Shown here one piece after another: positions 43,447 through 52,955 of a stretch of DNA of 64,000 nucleotides (positions within the stretch are counted from its first letter, which is position 1; each line of letters opens with the position of its first letter). A model generated the notes under the pieces. The model saw nothing but the letters and a program-made list of their open reading frames with translations. It made no database searches and was not told the origin of the DNA. Location: the NCBI RefSeq assembly GCF_010894405.1, contig NZ_JAAIYA010000003.1, positions 434,001-498,000 of the forward strand, read 5' to 3'. This DNA comes from Pyxidicoccus caerfyrddinensis. Lineage in GTDB: Bacteria; Myxococcota; Myxococcia; Myxococcales; Myxococcaceae. Made by a program: the position numbers and the translations under genes.

Positions 43447-43536
43447 CCGGTCCCTCCGCACCGGGGCGTGCCCGCGTGGCCCGACGCCGCCCCGATTCCT
43501 CCGCACCGGGGCGTGCCCGCGTGGCCCGACGCCGCC
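43447..43536. repeat. Two tandem copies of a 45-bp repeat
   Basis: The unit is CCGGTCCCTCCGCACCGGGG plus 25 more bases, at 43447 and 43492 (second copy CCGATTCCTCC). It lies between the DUF962 stop and the pseudogene-like fragment, ending exactly at that fragment's TGA. Confidence 0.85.
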
Positions 43537-43689
43537 TCAGCCCACTTCCCGCGGCGGCGGCTCGCGGAACGCGTCGAGCTCCTTCAGCGTCTCCATCACA
43601 TTCGGCCCGCCCTCGCGCGCGGAGCGCTAACGCGCCTCGGCGTGCAACGCGGCGCGCCGCCCGCCCTGCAGGGGAGCCACGGGCGCCAT
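43537..43689 (-). pseudogene. Possible gene remnant with an in-frame amber stop
   Basis: A 51-codon frame (ATG 43689 to TGA 43537). It reads MAPVAPLQGGRRAALHAEAR, then TAG at codon 21, then RSAREGGPNVMETLKELDAF and a REPPPREVG end. The text on both sides of the TAG looks protein-like, so it may be a decayed short gene. Homology is not established; the remaining space to 43767 holds nothing else. Confidence 0.3.
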
Positions 43690-43767
43690 CCACCCCAGGA
43701 CATCGCCGCGAGTGAAGTGGCGTGGGAGTAGCCACGCGGAAGGGCGCCGACCTATACATCCCCACCC

Positions 43768-44490
43768 ATGGGACGCATTTTCGAGACACGCAAGGCCACG
43801 ATGATGGCCCGCTGGAACAAGATGGCGAAGGTGTTCACGCGGATCAGCAAGGACATCGCCATCTCCGTGAAGGCGGGTGGGCCCAATCCCGATTCGAACT
43901 CCTCGCTGCGACGGATCCTCCAGAACGCCCGCGCCGCGAACATGCCGAAGGACAAGGTCGACGCCGCCATCAAGCGCGCCAGCGGCCAGGCAGCGACCGA
44001 CTACGAAATCGTGCTCTACGAGGGCTACGCCCCCCACGGCATCGCCCTGCTCGTGGAGACGGCCACCGACAACGTCGTGCGCACCGTGGCCAACGTGCGC
44101 ATGCACTTCAACAAGTACGGCGGCAACCTGGGCACCACCGGCAGCGTGGCCTTCATGTTCCAGCGCATGGGCGTCTTCCGCCTCAACCCCGAGGGCATCA
44201 ACGCGGACGAGCTGGAGCTGGAGCTCATCGACCACGGCCTGGCGGACATGGGCGAGGGCAAGGGTGAGAAGGGCGAGAAGCAGCTCATCCTCCACTGCGC
44301 CTTCACCGACTTCGGACAGCTGCAGCACGCCATCGAAGCCAAGGGCCTGTCGCCCATCTCCGCCGAGTCCGAGTACGTGCCCCAGAACCTCATCGAGCTG
44401 CCCGAGGACAAGGCCACCGAGGTGCTCGAATTGGTGGACTCGCTGGAGCAGGACGAAGACGTGCAGCGCGTCTTCCACAACCTGGGCTGA
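43768..44490 (+). CDS. YebC/PmpR-family regulator (YeeN-like)
   Basis: A 240-residue protein. [58 protein letters not shown] and the acidic [14 protein letters not shown] segment are typical of the YebC family. Some members bind DNA as regulators and others bind ribosomes to relieve stalling at prolines; which applies here is not clear. The gene stands alone. Confidence 0.92.
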   Translation: MGRIFETRKATMMARWNKMAKVFTRISKDIAISVKAGGPNPDSNSSLRRILQNARAANMPKDKVDAAIKRASGQAATDYEIVLYEGYAPHGIALLVETATDNVVRTVANVRMHFNKYGGNLGTTGSVAFMFQRMGVFRLNPEGINADELELELIDHGLADMGEGKGEKGEKQLILHCAFTDFGQLQHAIEAKGLSPISAESEYVPQNLIELPEDKATEVLELVDSLEQDEDVQRVFHNLG

Positions 44491-44553
44491 GCTCCGGCGC
44501 CCGCCTGCTTGCCTGGTAAAGCCTTCTTGGGGCGGCCCTCCTACCCTCATGCG

Positions 44554-46050
44554 ATGCTCCGCGGCGTGAGTAAGCGTCTTCCAGCGTTCTGCGCCGCGCT
44601 CCTGCTGGCGGGCGCGGGCTGTGACGAGTCCGACGAGGACCCGCCACCGCCCGTCGTCGCCCCGGCCCCGGACGCCGCGAGCGCCCCGCCGCGCAATGCG
44701 TGGCGCGAGGCGCGCGTCGGAGACTCGGTGGAGTACGAGTACACGTACGAGCACGGCTCCTTCAAACGCCCCGAGTCCCGGAGGAAGCTGGATGCCACCG
44801 CCAGGCTGGAGGTCATCTCCATCCAGCCGCCGTGGGTCTGGGTCCAGGCCACGGTGAAGGTGGCGCACGCCGCCACGCCCCAGCGCAGGTTCCTCATCCC
44901 CGTGGACTGGGAGCACGCGCCTCCGCCGTCTCCGCGCCCCATTCCTCCTCCCAGCGTGGACGACCCGCTCGTGACGACACGCATTGGCGGGGTGCCCGTC
45001 ACCTGCGTGGAGGGCGGGGCCGATGACCGCACGGCCGACGGGCCCGTCAGCTTCTGGTGTGACTCGGACGCGCCGGAGTTCTACCTCTCCCGGCGCATCT
45101 GGGAGAAGACCACCGGCGCCCTCCTGGCGGGCGGCTATTACAGCTGGAAGCTCCAGGCCACCCGCATCCAGCGCGGTGCGAAGAGCCAGCCGGTGCCGCC
45201 GCCCGCGGACGTGCCCCGGCTCTACTCGCCCGAGGCGTGGTGCCGGCGCATCCCCGTCTCCGGCCACCATGGCGCGGTGGGCGCGGAGCAGCAGGAGCGC
45301 TTCATCGGCGGATGGGGCCTGTCGCGCCGCCGCACGCTCTCGCGCGTCCTTCGCACGACGGAGGACCTGCGGCGCAACGACCTGCTGAAGACCGCGGACG
45401 GCTGGTACGAGGCGAGCGAGTGGTACGAGGAGCCCACCGGCTCGCTTCTCGACGCGGTGCTGACCATCGGCCGCATGGAGGGCCAGCGGCCGGGGCACGC
45501 GGGGAAGGCCACGCCCGGGCGCGTCCGCCTGGCCTCGGGCGTGGAGCTGGAGAGCCGCATCTTCGAGGACCGCCTCTTCCGCAGGGAGTATGCGAAGGAC
45601 GCCTGGGACCCGGCCTTCGACGGGCTCCCCTGGTTCCCCCGCTGGGAGCCGCTCGTCGAGGTGGAATTGCCGGACGGGCGCGTGCGCGGAGACCGGCTGT
45701 GGGAGTGTGGCCCGGGGCCGCTGGCGCCCTCGCCCATTCCCCCGGAAGATTTGCCCGACCGCGTCAGCCCGCATGAGGTCTCGCGGCTCGCCAACGCGCC
45801 GGAGCTGAACGAGGCCTGCGGGCAGACCTCGCCCACGAGCAAGCCCGCGCCCTACACGCTGAAGGTGCAGGTGGAGCCGGATGGCAGCGTCCGCTCCGCC
45901 ACGCTGAGCGCCGCGAGCCGCGAGCCGTCCAGGGAGAGCGTCCCGTCCCGGCGCCTGCGGTGCCTGGAGGGCAAGTTCCGGCAGCTGCGCTTCCCGGCGC
46001 ACCGGCTGCGCATGCCCCCGGTGGAGACCGTCCTCTTCATCCGCCACTGA
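44554..46050 (+). CDS. Lipoprotein of unknown function
   Basis: A 498-residue protein. The lipoprotein signal ends LLAGAGC, followed by a Pro/Ala-rich linker. The mature part starts NAWREARVGDSVEYEYTYEHG, a pattern of beta-rich lipoproteins. The C-terminus (APYTLKVQVEPDGSVRSATLSA, RCLEGKFRQLRFP) resembles TonB/AgmX-type C-terminal segments found in myxobacterial proteins. A GTG at 44566 is an alternative start. No family for the large middle region is recognised. Confidence 0.75.
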   Translation: MLRGVSKRLPAFCAALLLAGAGCDESDEDPPPPVVAPAPDAASAPPRNAWREARVGDSVEYEYTYEHGSFKRPESRRKLDATARLEVISIQPPWVWVQATVKVAHAATPQRRFLIPVDWEHAPPPSPRPIPPPSVDDPLVTTRIGGVPVTCVEGGADDRTADGPVSFWCDSDAPEFYLSRRIWEKTTGALLAGGYYSWKLQATRIQRGAKSQPVPPPADVPRLYSPEAWCRRIPVSGHHGAVGAEQQERFIGGWGLSRRRTLSRVLRTTEDLRRNDLLKTADGWYEASEWYEEPTGSLLDAVLTIGRMEGQRPGHAGKATPGRVRLASGVELESRIFEDRLFRREYAKDAWDPAFDGLPWFPRWEPLVEVELPDGRVRGDRLWECGPGPLAPSPIPPEDLPDRVSPHEVSRLANAPELNEACGQTSPTSKPAPYTLKVQVEPDGSVRSATLSAASREPSRESVPSRRLRCLEGKFRQLRFPAHRLRMPPVETVLFIRH

Positions 46051-46107
46051 GCTACACCTGTTACCGAGGTGAGGCGGGCGAAGCTCGCCCGCGGAAGGGA
46101 GCTGGAG

Positions 46108-47316
46108 ATGGGCACCGGAGGCTGGTCGAAGGCGCGGCTCGGCCGCATGCATGACGTCATGGCCCGTCACGTGGAGGAGGGCCGTGCGCCCGGCCTCGTC
46201 ACGCTGCTCTGCCGGCGGGGCGAGGTGCACGCGGACGTCATCGGCCGCAAGGCGCTCGGTGGCGGCGAGCCGATGCGGCGCGACACGCTCTTCCGCATCA
46301 CCTCGATGACGAAGCCCGTCACCGCCGTGGCGGCGATGGTGCTGGTGGAGGAGTGCCGGCTGCGGCTGGACGAGCCGGTGGACCGGTGGCTGCCCGAGCT
46401 CGCCAACCGCCGGGTGCTGAAGCGGCTCGCGGCATCGCTCGAGGACACCGTGCCGGCGAATCGGCCGATAACGGTCCGCGACCTGCTCACCTTCCAGATG
46501 GGCTTCGGCCTCGTCATGCCGCCGTCGGGCGCGCTGCCCATCGAGAAGGCCATCAGCGGGTTGCAGCTCTCCTGGGGGCCGCCGAAGCCGGCGACGCCGC
46601 ACGCGCCGGACGAGTGGATGCGGCGGCTGGGGACGCTGCCGCTGATGCACCAGCCGGGCGAGCGGTGGATGTACAACACGGGCTCGCAGGTGCTGGGCGT
46701 GTTGATTGCGCGCGCGTCCGGCCAGCCGCTGGAGGCGTTCTTCCGCGAGCGCATCTTCGAGCCGCTCGGCATGAAGGACACCGGGTTCACCGTGCCGGCG
46801 GAGAAGCTGGAGCGGCTGGCGACGTCCTACATGGTGAACAACGAGACGGGGGCGCTCGAGCTGCACGACGGCGTCCAGGACAGCCAGTGGAGCCGCCCGC
46901 CCGCGTTTCCGGATGGCGCGGCGGGGCTGGTGTCCACCGCCGATGACTTCCTGGCCTTCGCGCGGATGCTGCTGGGCAACGGGAAGCTCGGGAGCGTGCG
47001 CCTCCTGTCGCGGCCGTCGGTGGATGCGATGACGACGGACCAGCTCACGCCCGAGCAGAAGGTGGCGTCCGGGCTCGTCCCCGGCGCGTGGGGCCGCTTC
47101 GGCTGGGGCTTCGGCGTCTCCATCGTCACCCACCGCGACGGGGTGGCGGCGGTGCCCGGGCGCTACGGCTGGGACGGCGGCTATGGCACCGCGTGGGCCA
47201 ATGACCCGGAGGAGGAGATGATTTCCATCCTCATGACCCAGCGCGCGGGCTACCCCGCGCTCTCGCCCGTGTACCAGGACTTCTGGACCCTGGCGTACCA
47301 GGCCATCGACGACTGA
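46108..47316 (+). CDS. Serine hydrolase, beta-lactamase/PBP4* fold
   Basis: A 402-residue protein. SxxK is SMTKPVTA (Ser 66, Lys 69), YxN is WMYNTGS, and GYGWDGGYGTAW is the third-motif region (usually HTG). No signal peptide, so it may be cytoplasmic. It resembles the EstB-type esterase/lactamase-fold group with the sequence FRITSMTKPVTAVAAMVL. Substrate unknown. GGAG lies before ATG 46108. Confidence 0.92.
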   Translation: MGTGGWSKARLGRMHDVMARHVEEGRAPGLVTLLCRRGEVHADVIGRKALGGGEPMRRDTLFRITSMTKPVTAVAAMVLVEECRLRLDEPVDRWLPELANRRVLKRLAASLEDTVPANRPITVRDLLTFQMGFGLVMPPSGALPIEKAISGLQLSWGPPKPATPHAPDEWMRRLGTLPLMHQPGERWMYNTGSQVLGVLIARASGQPLEAFFRERIFEPLGMKDTGFTVPAEKLERLATSYMVNNETGALELHDGVQDSQWSRPPAFPDGAAGLVSTADDFLAFARMLLGNGKLGSVRLLSRPSVDAMTTDQLTPEQKVASGLVPGAWGRFGWGFGVSIVTHRDGVAAVPGRYGWDGGYGTAWANDPEEEMISILMTQRAGYPALSPVYQDFWTLAYQAIDD

Positions 47317-47349
47317 GAGGGCGGCCGCCCGTGACGCGCGGCCGCCCTC
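47317..47349. terminator. Strong hairpin between convergent genes
   Basis: GAGGGCGGCCGC and GCGGCCGCCCTC form a perfect 12-bp stem with a 9-base loop. It starts right after the serine hydrolase stop and precedes the 3' end of the convergent GH3 gene; a T-run is not evident. Confidence 0.5.
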
Positions 47350-47356
47350 GGTGTCA

Positions 47357-50300
47357 TTACTTCGTGAAGGTGATGGGCCCGTTGGACTGCGTGCTGTTGC
47401 CCGCGCCGTCCACCGCGCGCACCCGCCACGTGTGGCTGCCGGCGTTCAGCCCCGTAATCGACAGCTGCTCCGTGCCCACGCCGTACACCTCGAACTCCCA
47501 CAGCGAGTAGCCGTAGCCCGTCGCGCGCTGCACGCCGCGCATGCGCACGTAGCGCCCGACGCCGCTCAGCGTGTCGAGGATGTCCTCGCCGCCGTCACCG
47601 GCCGTCACGCTGCGCAGCGTCTGCCAGCCCGTGGCGCCGTCGAGCGACGTCTCCACGACGTACTGGCGGCCGTATGCGGCCTCCCAGCTCAGCCGCACGC
47701 GCTTGATGGAGTAGACGCCACCGAGGTCCACGGTGATGGACTCCGTGTCCGGGTTGGCCACGTCGATGCGGCTGGACCAGCGCGTGGTGGCGTTGCCGTC
47801 CACCGCGTCGTTGGCGCTGCCGAACTCGTTGGACGTGGCGCTCACGTTGCGGCCGAGCGCGAGGTTGACGCTCGTCCCCACGTACGCCCGCGGCGTCGCC
47901 GTGGGCGAGCGGTCCGTGCCGTCCACGTTGAGCACGTACTGCGACACGCCCGCGCCCACGTCCGTCGTCTGCTCCCAGATGAACGTGGTGATGGCACCCG
48001 GCGCCGTCGAGCCCGCCGCCGGCACCAGCGCCGCGAAGGCCGCGGGCGGCGCGGTGTCGTTCATGGTGAAGGTGGCCGTGGCCGAGGTGGTGACGCCCCC
48101 TGCCCAGTTGTACGCCTTCACGAACCACGTGTGCGCCCCGTTGCCGATGGCCGTGCTTGTGAGCGAGGCGGACGGTGTCTTCGTCGTCGCCACGGGGAAC
48201 GGATTCCCGTCGAGGAAGACCTCGTAGCGGTGGATGCCCGTCTGCGGGTCGCTGCTCGCCGTCCAGGTGAAGGTCGGCTTGGTGGTGATGGTGGAGCCCG
48301 GCGTCGGCGTGGTGAGGGTGAAGGCCGTGGGTGGCGTGCTGTCGCTCAAGCCGAAGCCCTGGATGCCCGCGCCGTACTGGAACAGCGGGTTGCCGTAGAT
48401 GGGCTGCACCGGCAGGCCCTGCGCGATGCGCGAGCGAATCTCCGCCCGCTGCGCCGCCGTGGCGCCCAGGTCGAAGGGCAGGTCCCACTGCTCGAGCTGG
48501 CCCGTCTCCACGTCGGTGCCCACCTGGTTCATGTCACGCGGGAGCTGCCAGGGCAGCATGCCGCGCGGGAAGACATCGCCGAAGAGGATGTCCGCGACGG
48601 CGGGGCCTCCGGAGTCACCGGGCCGGTACGCAATCAGCAGCGCGTTCGTCTGCGGCACCACGTTGGTGAGGACGTACGGGCGCGGGAGGATGACCACCGT
48701 CGTCGTGGGGATGTTCCGCGACTTGAAGCTGGTGATGACGCCGTACTGGTTGCCCCACTTCGCGTCGTGCGCCGGGCCGATGGGGTCGCCCGGCAGGTAG
48801 GGCTTCTCCTTGTCCCACTCGGTGCCGTGGGTGAAGTAGCTCTCGCCCACCACGACGATGGCCGCGTTGGGCGTCACGCCCGCGGGCGCGTTGTCCTTGT
48901 AGACGGTGATGCCCGCCGCTTCCGCGCGCTGTTTGAGCGCCTGGTAGATGGTGAGGTCGCCGAACTCCGTCCCGTGGAAGTCGGAGCGCCACGTCACCAT
49001 GCAGGACGGGTCGTCCGCGCGCGGGCCGGCGATGACGATGGAGGAGCCGGCGGCCAGGCGCAGCGGCAGGGCGCCGTCGTTCTTCAAGAGCGTCATCGCG
49101 TTGGCGGCCGCTCGGCGCACCAGCGCCTTGTGGTCCGCCGTGTGCCACTGCGAGGTGCCGGCGAGGCCTCCGCGGTACGGGTCCTCGAAGATGCCCAGGC
49201 GGAACTTCAAGTCCAGGATGCGGCGCACGGCCTCGTCGATGCGGGACGCCGGGACTTCGCTCTCGAAGGCGCCCATCTGCGCGGGATTGGCGCCGCCCAT
49301 GACGTCCGAGCCCGCGTTGGCCGAGCGCGACCACGCGCCCGACGGCAGCCAGTCCGAGCAGATGACGCCCGTGTAGCCGAGCTTCTGGCGCAGGTAGTTG
49401 AGGATGCCCGGGTTGTCACCGGCGCCGTAGCCCTCCGGCCCCAGCAGCCAGCTTCCGGCGTAGCCCGGCATGATGCCGCTGGTGCCGGCCTCGATGGCCG
49501 CGTGCCACGGACGCATGTGGTAGTGGATGGTGGTGCCGTCGTAGGTGATGCCGGCCTCACCGCCCGCGCCCTGGCCCGGCCAGTGCTTCGTCGTCACCCA
49601 GATGGAGTGCGGGTTCACCTCGGGGCCACCCTGCAGGCCCGCGACGATGGCGCGGGTGAGGCTGGCGGCCAGGTCGGCGTCCTCGCCGTTGCCCTCCTGG
49701 ATGCGCGGGTAGAGCACCTTGGTGCCGACCTCGGCCAGCGGCGACAGCGTGCCGCGGCTGCCCACCGCGAGCTGCTCGCGGCGCTGCATGTCTCCCACCT
49801 CGTAGACGGTGTCCAGGTCTCTCGCGGCGGCGAGCGCGGGCTGCGTGGGCCAGCTCGTCTTGTAGCCGTGGATGCTGTCGCCCGCGTCGATGTGCGGGAT
49901 GCCCAGGCGCGTGGCGGCGGAGGCCCGCTGGAAGCTGACGATGTCCTCCGGGCTCAACGGGCCCATGGTGAAGCCGGCCTCGGGGACCGTCTTCGCCTCG
50001 TAGAACATCTGCAGGGCCTTCTCGTGCAGCGTCATGCGCGACATCAAGTCGTTGACGCGCGTGGTGATGGGGTTGTGCCAGTCCTCGTACGGCTCAATCT
50101 GGCCGTTCTTGTTGAGGTCCCGCATGCCGTTGATGAGCGGCACCGCGTCCGCCGCCGTCTCCACCACCGGGAGGTAGACGGAGAAGGTGCGCAAATCCGA
50201 GCGACTGGTGTTGCCGCTCGGTAGGGTGGCCACGACGTACCACTTGTACGTCCAGCGGTCGGCCAGGTCCGAGGTCAGCGTCCACGAGGTGCCCGTGGTG

Positions 50301-51826
50301 GTGGTCATCAGCGTGTAGCGGTCCAGCAGGCTGCCCGGCGCCATCCAGTCGTAATCGTCGCGGCTGATGTTGAGGTAGACCTTGTAGTTCGTCGCGCCGG
50401 TGACGGCGGCCCACTGGAGCGTGGGCCGGCGGGTGTTGGTAATCATCGCGGCGTTGGCGGGCGCGGTGACGGCGAAGGCTCCGGCGATGGCGGGCGGCGC
50501 GGGTGCCACGTACGGGTCGGGGATGATGGTCCTGTCACGCCCGTCCGGGCCCGTGCCCGTCGAATAGATTTCCACCTTCCACTCGGCGCCCTGCACCGCG
50601 AGCGCGGAGACGGACTGCCCGCGCTGCACCACGCCGTTGGAGTCGGTGACGACCAGGCGGATGTCCGTGTTGGGCTGGGTGGGGGAGAACTGGTTCTTCG
50701 ACATCGTCACCGTGGTGTTCGGCGCGAAGGTGATTTCGTAGGTGAAGGGCCCGGGCGGGTTGCGCACGGAGGGCGTGGTGTTGCCCTCCTCGGGCGTCGG
50801 CGTGACGCTGATGGGCGCGGGCGAGACGTTGATCTTCGCGTAGGCCAGCTCGGGGAACATGAGCTTCACCGTCTGGTTCGTCGTCTGCGGGGGCGGGTTG
50901 TTGGGGCCGCCGCCGGGCGCGTACACCTCGAAGGACCAGAGCGAGTAGCCGTAGCCGGTGCCGCGCTCGATGCCGCGCATGCGCACGTAGCGGGCGCTGC
51001 CCGTCACGGTGATGGTGCGCGGGCCCGCCGCGCCGTTGGTGACGTTGGGCGCGAGCGCCGACCAATTCGTATCGTCGTTGGAGCCCTCGATTGCGTACGT
51101 CTTGCCGTACGCGCCCTCCCAGTTGAGCACCACCGAGCCCAGCTGCTGCGAGCTGCCGAGGTCCACGCGAATCCACTGCGCCTCGAGCGCCTCGGAGGAC
51201 CAGCGGGTGCCGACGTCGCCGTCGAACGCGTACTGCGGCGCGAGGTGCGGGGCGTTGACCTCCACGCTGGACGCGGTGGCGGGCCGGCCCTTCGCGAGGT
51301 CACCCGTCGCGCCGGTGCCGCTGTACACGGCGAGCTCCCACAGCGAGTAGCCGTAGTCGATGGCGCCGCGCACCTGCCCGAGGATGCGCACGTAGCGGCC
51401 AGTGGCCGTCAGCGCGAGGTCATCCGTGCCGCCGTCGCCGTCGGTGATGACGCGCGCGTTCTGCCAGTTCACCGCGTCCGTGGAGACCTGAACGGTGTAG
51501 CCCTTGCCGTAGGCCGTCTCCCAGGTGAGCACCACGCGGCCGATGCTCGTGCTCGCGCCGAGGTCGACCTGGATCCACTCGTTCGTGGTGAAGGCGCTGC
51601 CCCACCGCGTGGTGGCGAGGCCGTCCACCGCGTAGCTGCCGGGGAGGCCGGCCTCCGCGGAGGACGTCGTCACCGGCTTGTTGAGGGCCAGGTTCACCGT
51701 CCCCACCTGCGCCTGGGCGGAGGAGGCGAAGGCCACCACTCCCAACACCGCGAGTACCGCGCACGCCCGGGCCAACCACGAGCCGGGGCCTTGCACGCCC
51801 TGCACACGTCGCGTCAGCACTCTCAT
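47357..51826 (-). CDS. Secreted multidomain glycoside hydrolase family 3 enzyme with three F5/8C modules
   Basis: A 1,489-residue secreted protein. Signal peptide (to about 45), then two F5/8-type C (CBM32-like) modules at about 45-170 and 175-305, with ALNKPVTTSS and TRWGSAF patterns. A linker of Fn3/Ig-like type leads to the GH3 domain (about 570-1100): DLMSRMTLHEKALQM, KHWPGQGAGG, and nucleophile Asp 825 in GVICSDW. Two Ig/Fn3-like repeats follow (LTTPTPGSTITTKPTFTW), then a third F5/8C module at about 1320-1445. A beta-glucosidase/xylosidase-like enzyme for plant or microbial polysaccharide. Start at ATG 51826; an AT-rich promoter precedes it. Confidence 0.94.
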   Translation of the reverse strand: MRVLTRRVQGVQGPGSWLARACAVLAVLGVVAFASSAQAQVGTVNLALNKPVTTSSAEAGLPGSYAVDGLATTRWGSAFTTNEWIQVDLGASTSIGRVVLTWETAYGKGYTVQVSTDAVNWQNARVITDGDGGTDDLALTATGRYVRILGQVRGAIDYGYSLWELAVYSGTGATGDLAKGRPATASSVEVNAPHLAPQYAFDGDVGTRWSSEALEAQWIRVDLGSSQQLGSVVLNWEGAYGKTYAIEGSNDDTNWSALAPNVTNGAAGPRTITVTGSARYVRMRGIERGTGYGYSLWSFEVYAPGGGPNNPPPQTTNQTVKLMFPELAYAKINVSPAPISVTPTPEEGNTTPSVRNPPGPFTYEITFAPNTTVTMSKNQFSPTQPNTDIRLVVTDSNGVVQRGQSVSALAVQGAEWKVEIYSTGTGPDGRDRTIIPDPYVAPAPPAIAGAFAVTAPANAAMITNTRRPTLQWAAVTGATNYKVYLNISRDDYDWMAPGSLLDRYTLMTTTTGTSWTLTSDLADRWTYKWYVVATLPSGNTSRSDLRTFSVYLPVVETAADAVPLINGMRDLNKNGQIEPYEDWHNPITTRVNDLMSRMTLHEKALQMFYEAKTVPEAGFTMGPLSPEDIVSFQRASAATRLGIPHIDAGDSIHGYKTSWPTQPALAAARDLDTVYEVGDMQRREQLAVGSRGTLSPLAEVGTKVLYPRIQEGNGEDADLAASLTRAIVAGLQGGPEVNPHSIWVTTKHWPGQGAGGEAGITYDGTTIHYHMRPWHAAIEAGTSGIMPGYAGSWLLGPEGYGAGDNPGILNYLRQKLGYTGVICSDWLPSGAWSRSANAGSDVMGGANPAQMGAFESEVPASRIDEAVRRILDLKFRLGIFEDPYRGGLAGTSQWHTADHKALVRRAAANAMTLLKNDGALPLRLAAGSSIVIAGPRADDPSCMVTWRSDFHGTEFGDLTIYQALKQRAEAAGITVYKDNAPAGVTPNAAIVVVGESYFTHGTEWDKEKPYLPGDPIGPAHDAKWGNQYGVITSFKSRNIPTTTVVILPRPYVLTNVVPQTNALLIAYRPGDSGGPAVADILFGDVFPRGMLPWQLPRDMNQVGTDVETGQLEQWDLPFDLGATAAQRAEIRSRIAQGLPVQPIYGNPLFQYGAGIQGFGLSDSTPPTAFTLTTPTPGSTITTKPTFTWTASSDPQTGIHRYEVFLDGNPFPVATTKTPSASLTSTAIGNGAHTWFVKAYNWAGGVTTSATATFTMNDTAPPAAFAALVPAAGSTAPGAITTFIWEQTTDVGAGVSQYVLNVDGTDRSPTATPRAYVGTSVNLALGRNVSATSNEFGSANDAVDGNATTRWSSRIDVANPDTESITVDLGGVYSIKRVRLSWEAAYGRQYVVETSLDGATGWQTLRSVTAGDGGEDILDTLSGVGRYVRMRGVQRATGYGYSLWEFEVYGVGTEQLSITGLNAGSHTWRVRAVDGAGNSTQSNGPITFTK

Positions 51827-51926
51827 AGGGGAAAAGCGGACCACTGGAGAAAGTGGGGGAGGGGGTCGGCGGACACCGGTCGAGGAGGCGCTACGTCCGA
51901 GTGGTCCTTTCCTTTCTGGTTGGGAT

Positions 51927-51956
51927 TTTAATTGTTCGGACTCTGAATAAAGTCAA
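51927..51956 (-). promoter_or_regulatory. Candidate housekeeping-type promoter of the GH3 gene
   Basis: On the minus strand TTGACT (51956-51951) and ATTAAA (51932-51927, spacing 18) lie in an AT-rich island about 100 bases before the GH3 start. The rest of the gap 51827-52118 holds nothing recognised. Confidence 0.4.
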
Positions 51957-52118
51957 ACCAGGTCCGGATAACGCGGCAAGTCAGGGCTTCCCTGTGAACG
52001 CGGGCGCATGGAAACCACAGTCCGGACGGACATCTACCGGGCTGCTACTGCTGTCGGGTTGCAATGGGAGGAAGGTGGCGGCGGGCACCCTCACGTGGAG
52101 GCGCCACGGGCACGCCGG

Positions 52119-52154
52119 AAAAAGCGCGGGGGCCTCCGTCGAGACGGAGGCCCC
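52119..52154 (-). terminator. Intrinsic terminator after msrA
   Basis: GGGGCCTCCGTC/GACGGAGGCCCC makes a 12-bp perfect stem (52129-52154). On the minus strand it is followed by CGCGC and TTTTT (52123-52119), the layout of a rho-independent terminator. It begins 19 bases beyond the msrA stop codon. Confidence 0.75.
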
Positions 52155-52173
52155 TCGCGTTACCACAAGGGAC

Positions 52174-52830
<657 letters not shown>

Positions 52831-52955
52831 GCCCCAGGAATAGCGACCTCGGCGCCCGGTTTCACCCCCAGACGGAGCAGGCGGCCAGCCGGAGGGTGGA
52901 AGGCCCGTTCCGCCGGTGGGCCGCCCTGTGTCCCTGGACTACGGTGTCCCCCCAC

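Noticed and set aside
43690..47133. Very long minus-strand open frame opposite YebC, lipoprotein and serine hydrolase genes
   Set aside because: The text is Arg/His-rich shadow of three well-supported + strand genes; GC-rich DNA often leaves such frames open.
52129..52154. Hairpin after msrA as an operator or repeat element
   Set aside because: Its T-run on the minus strand and position after the stop codon fit an intrinsic terminator better.
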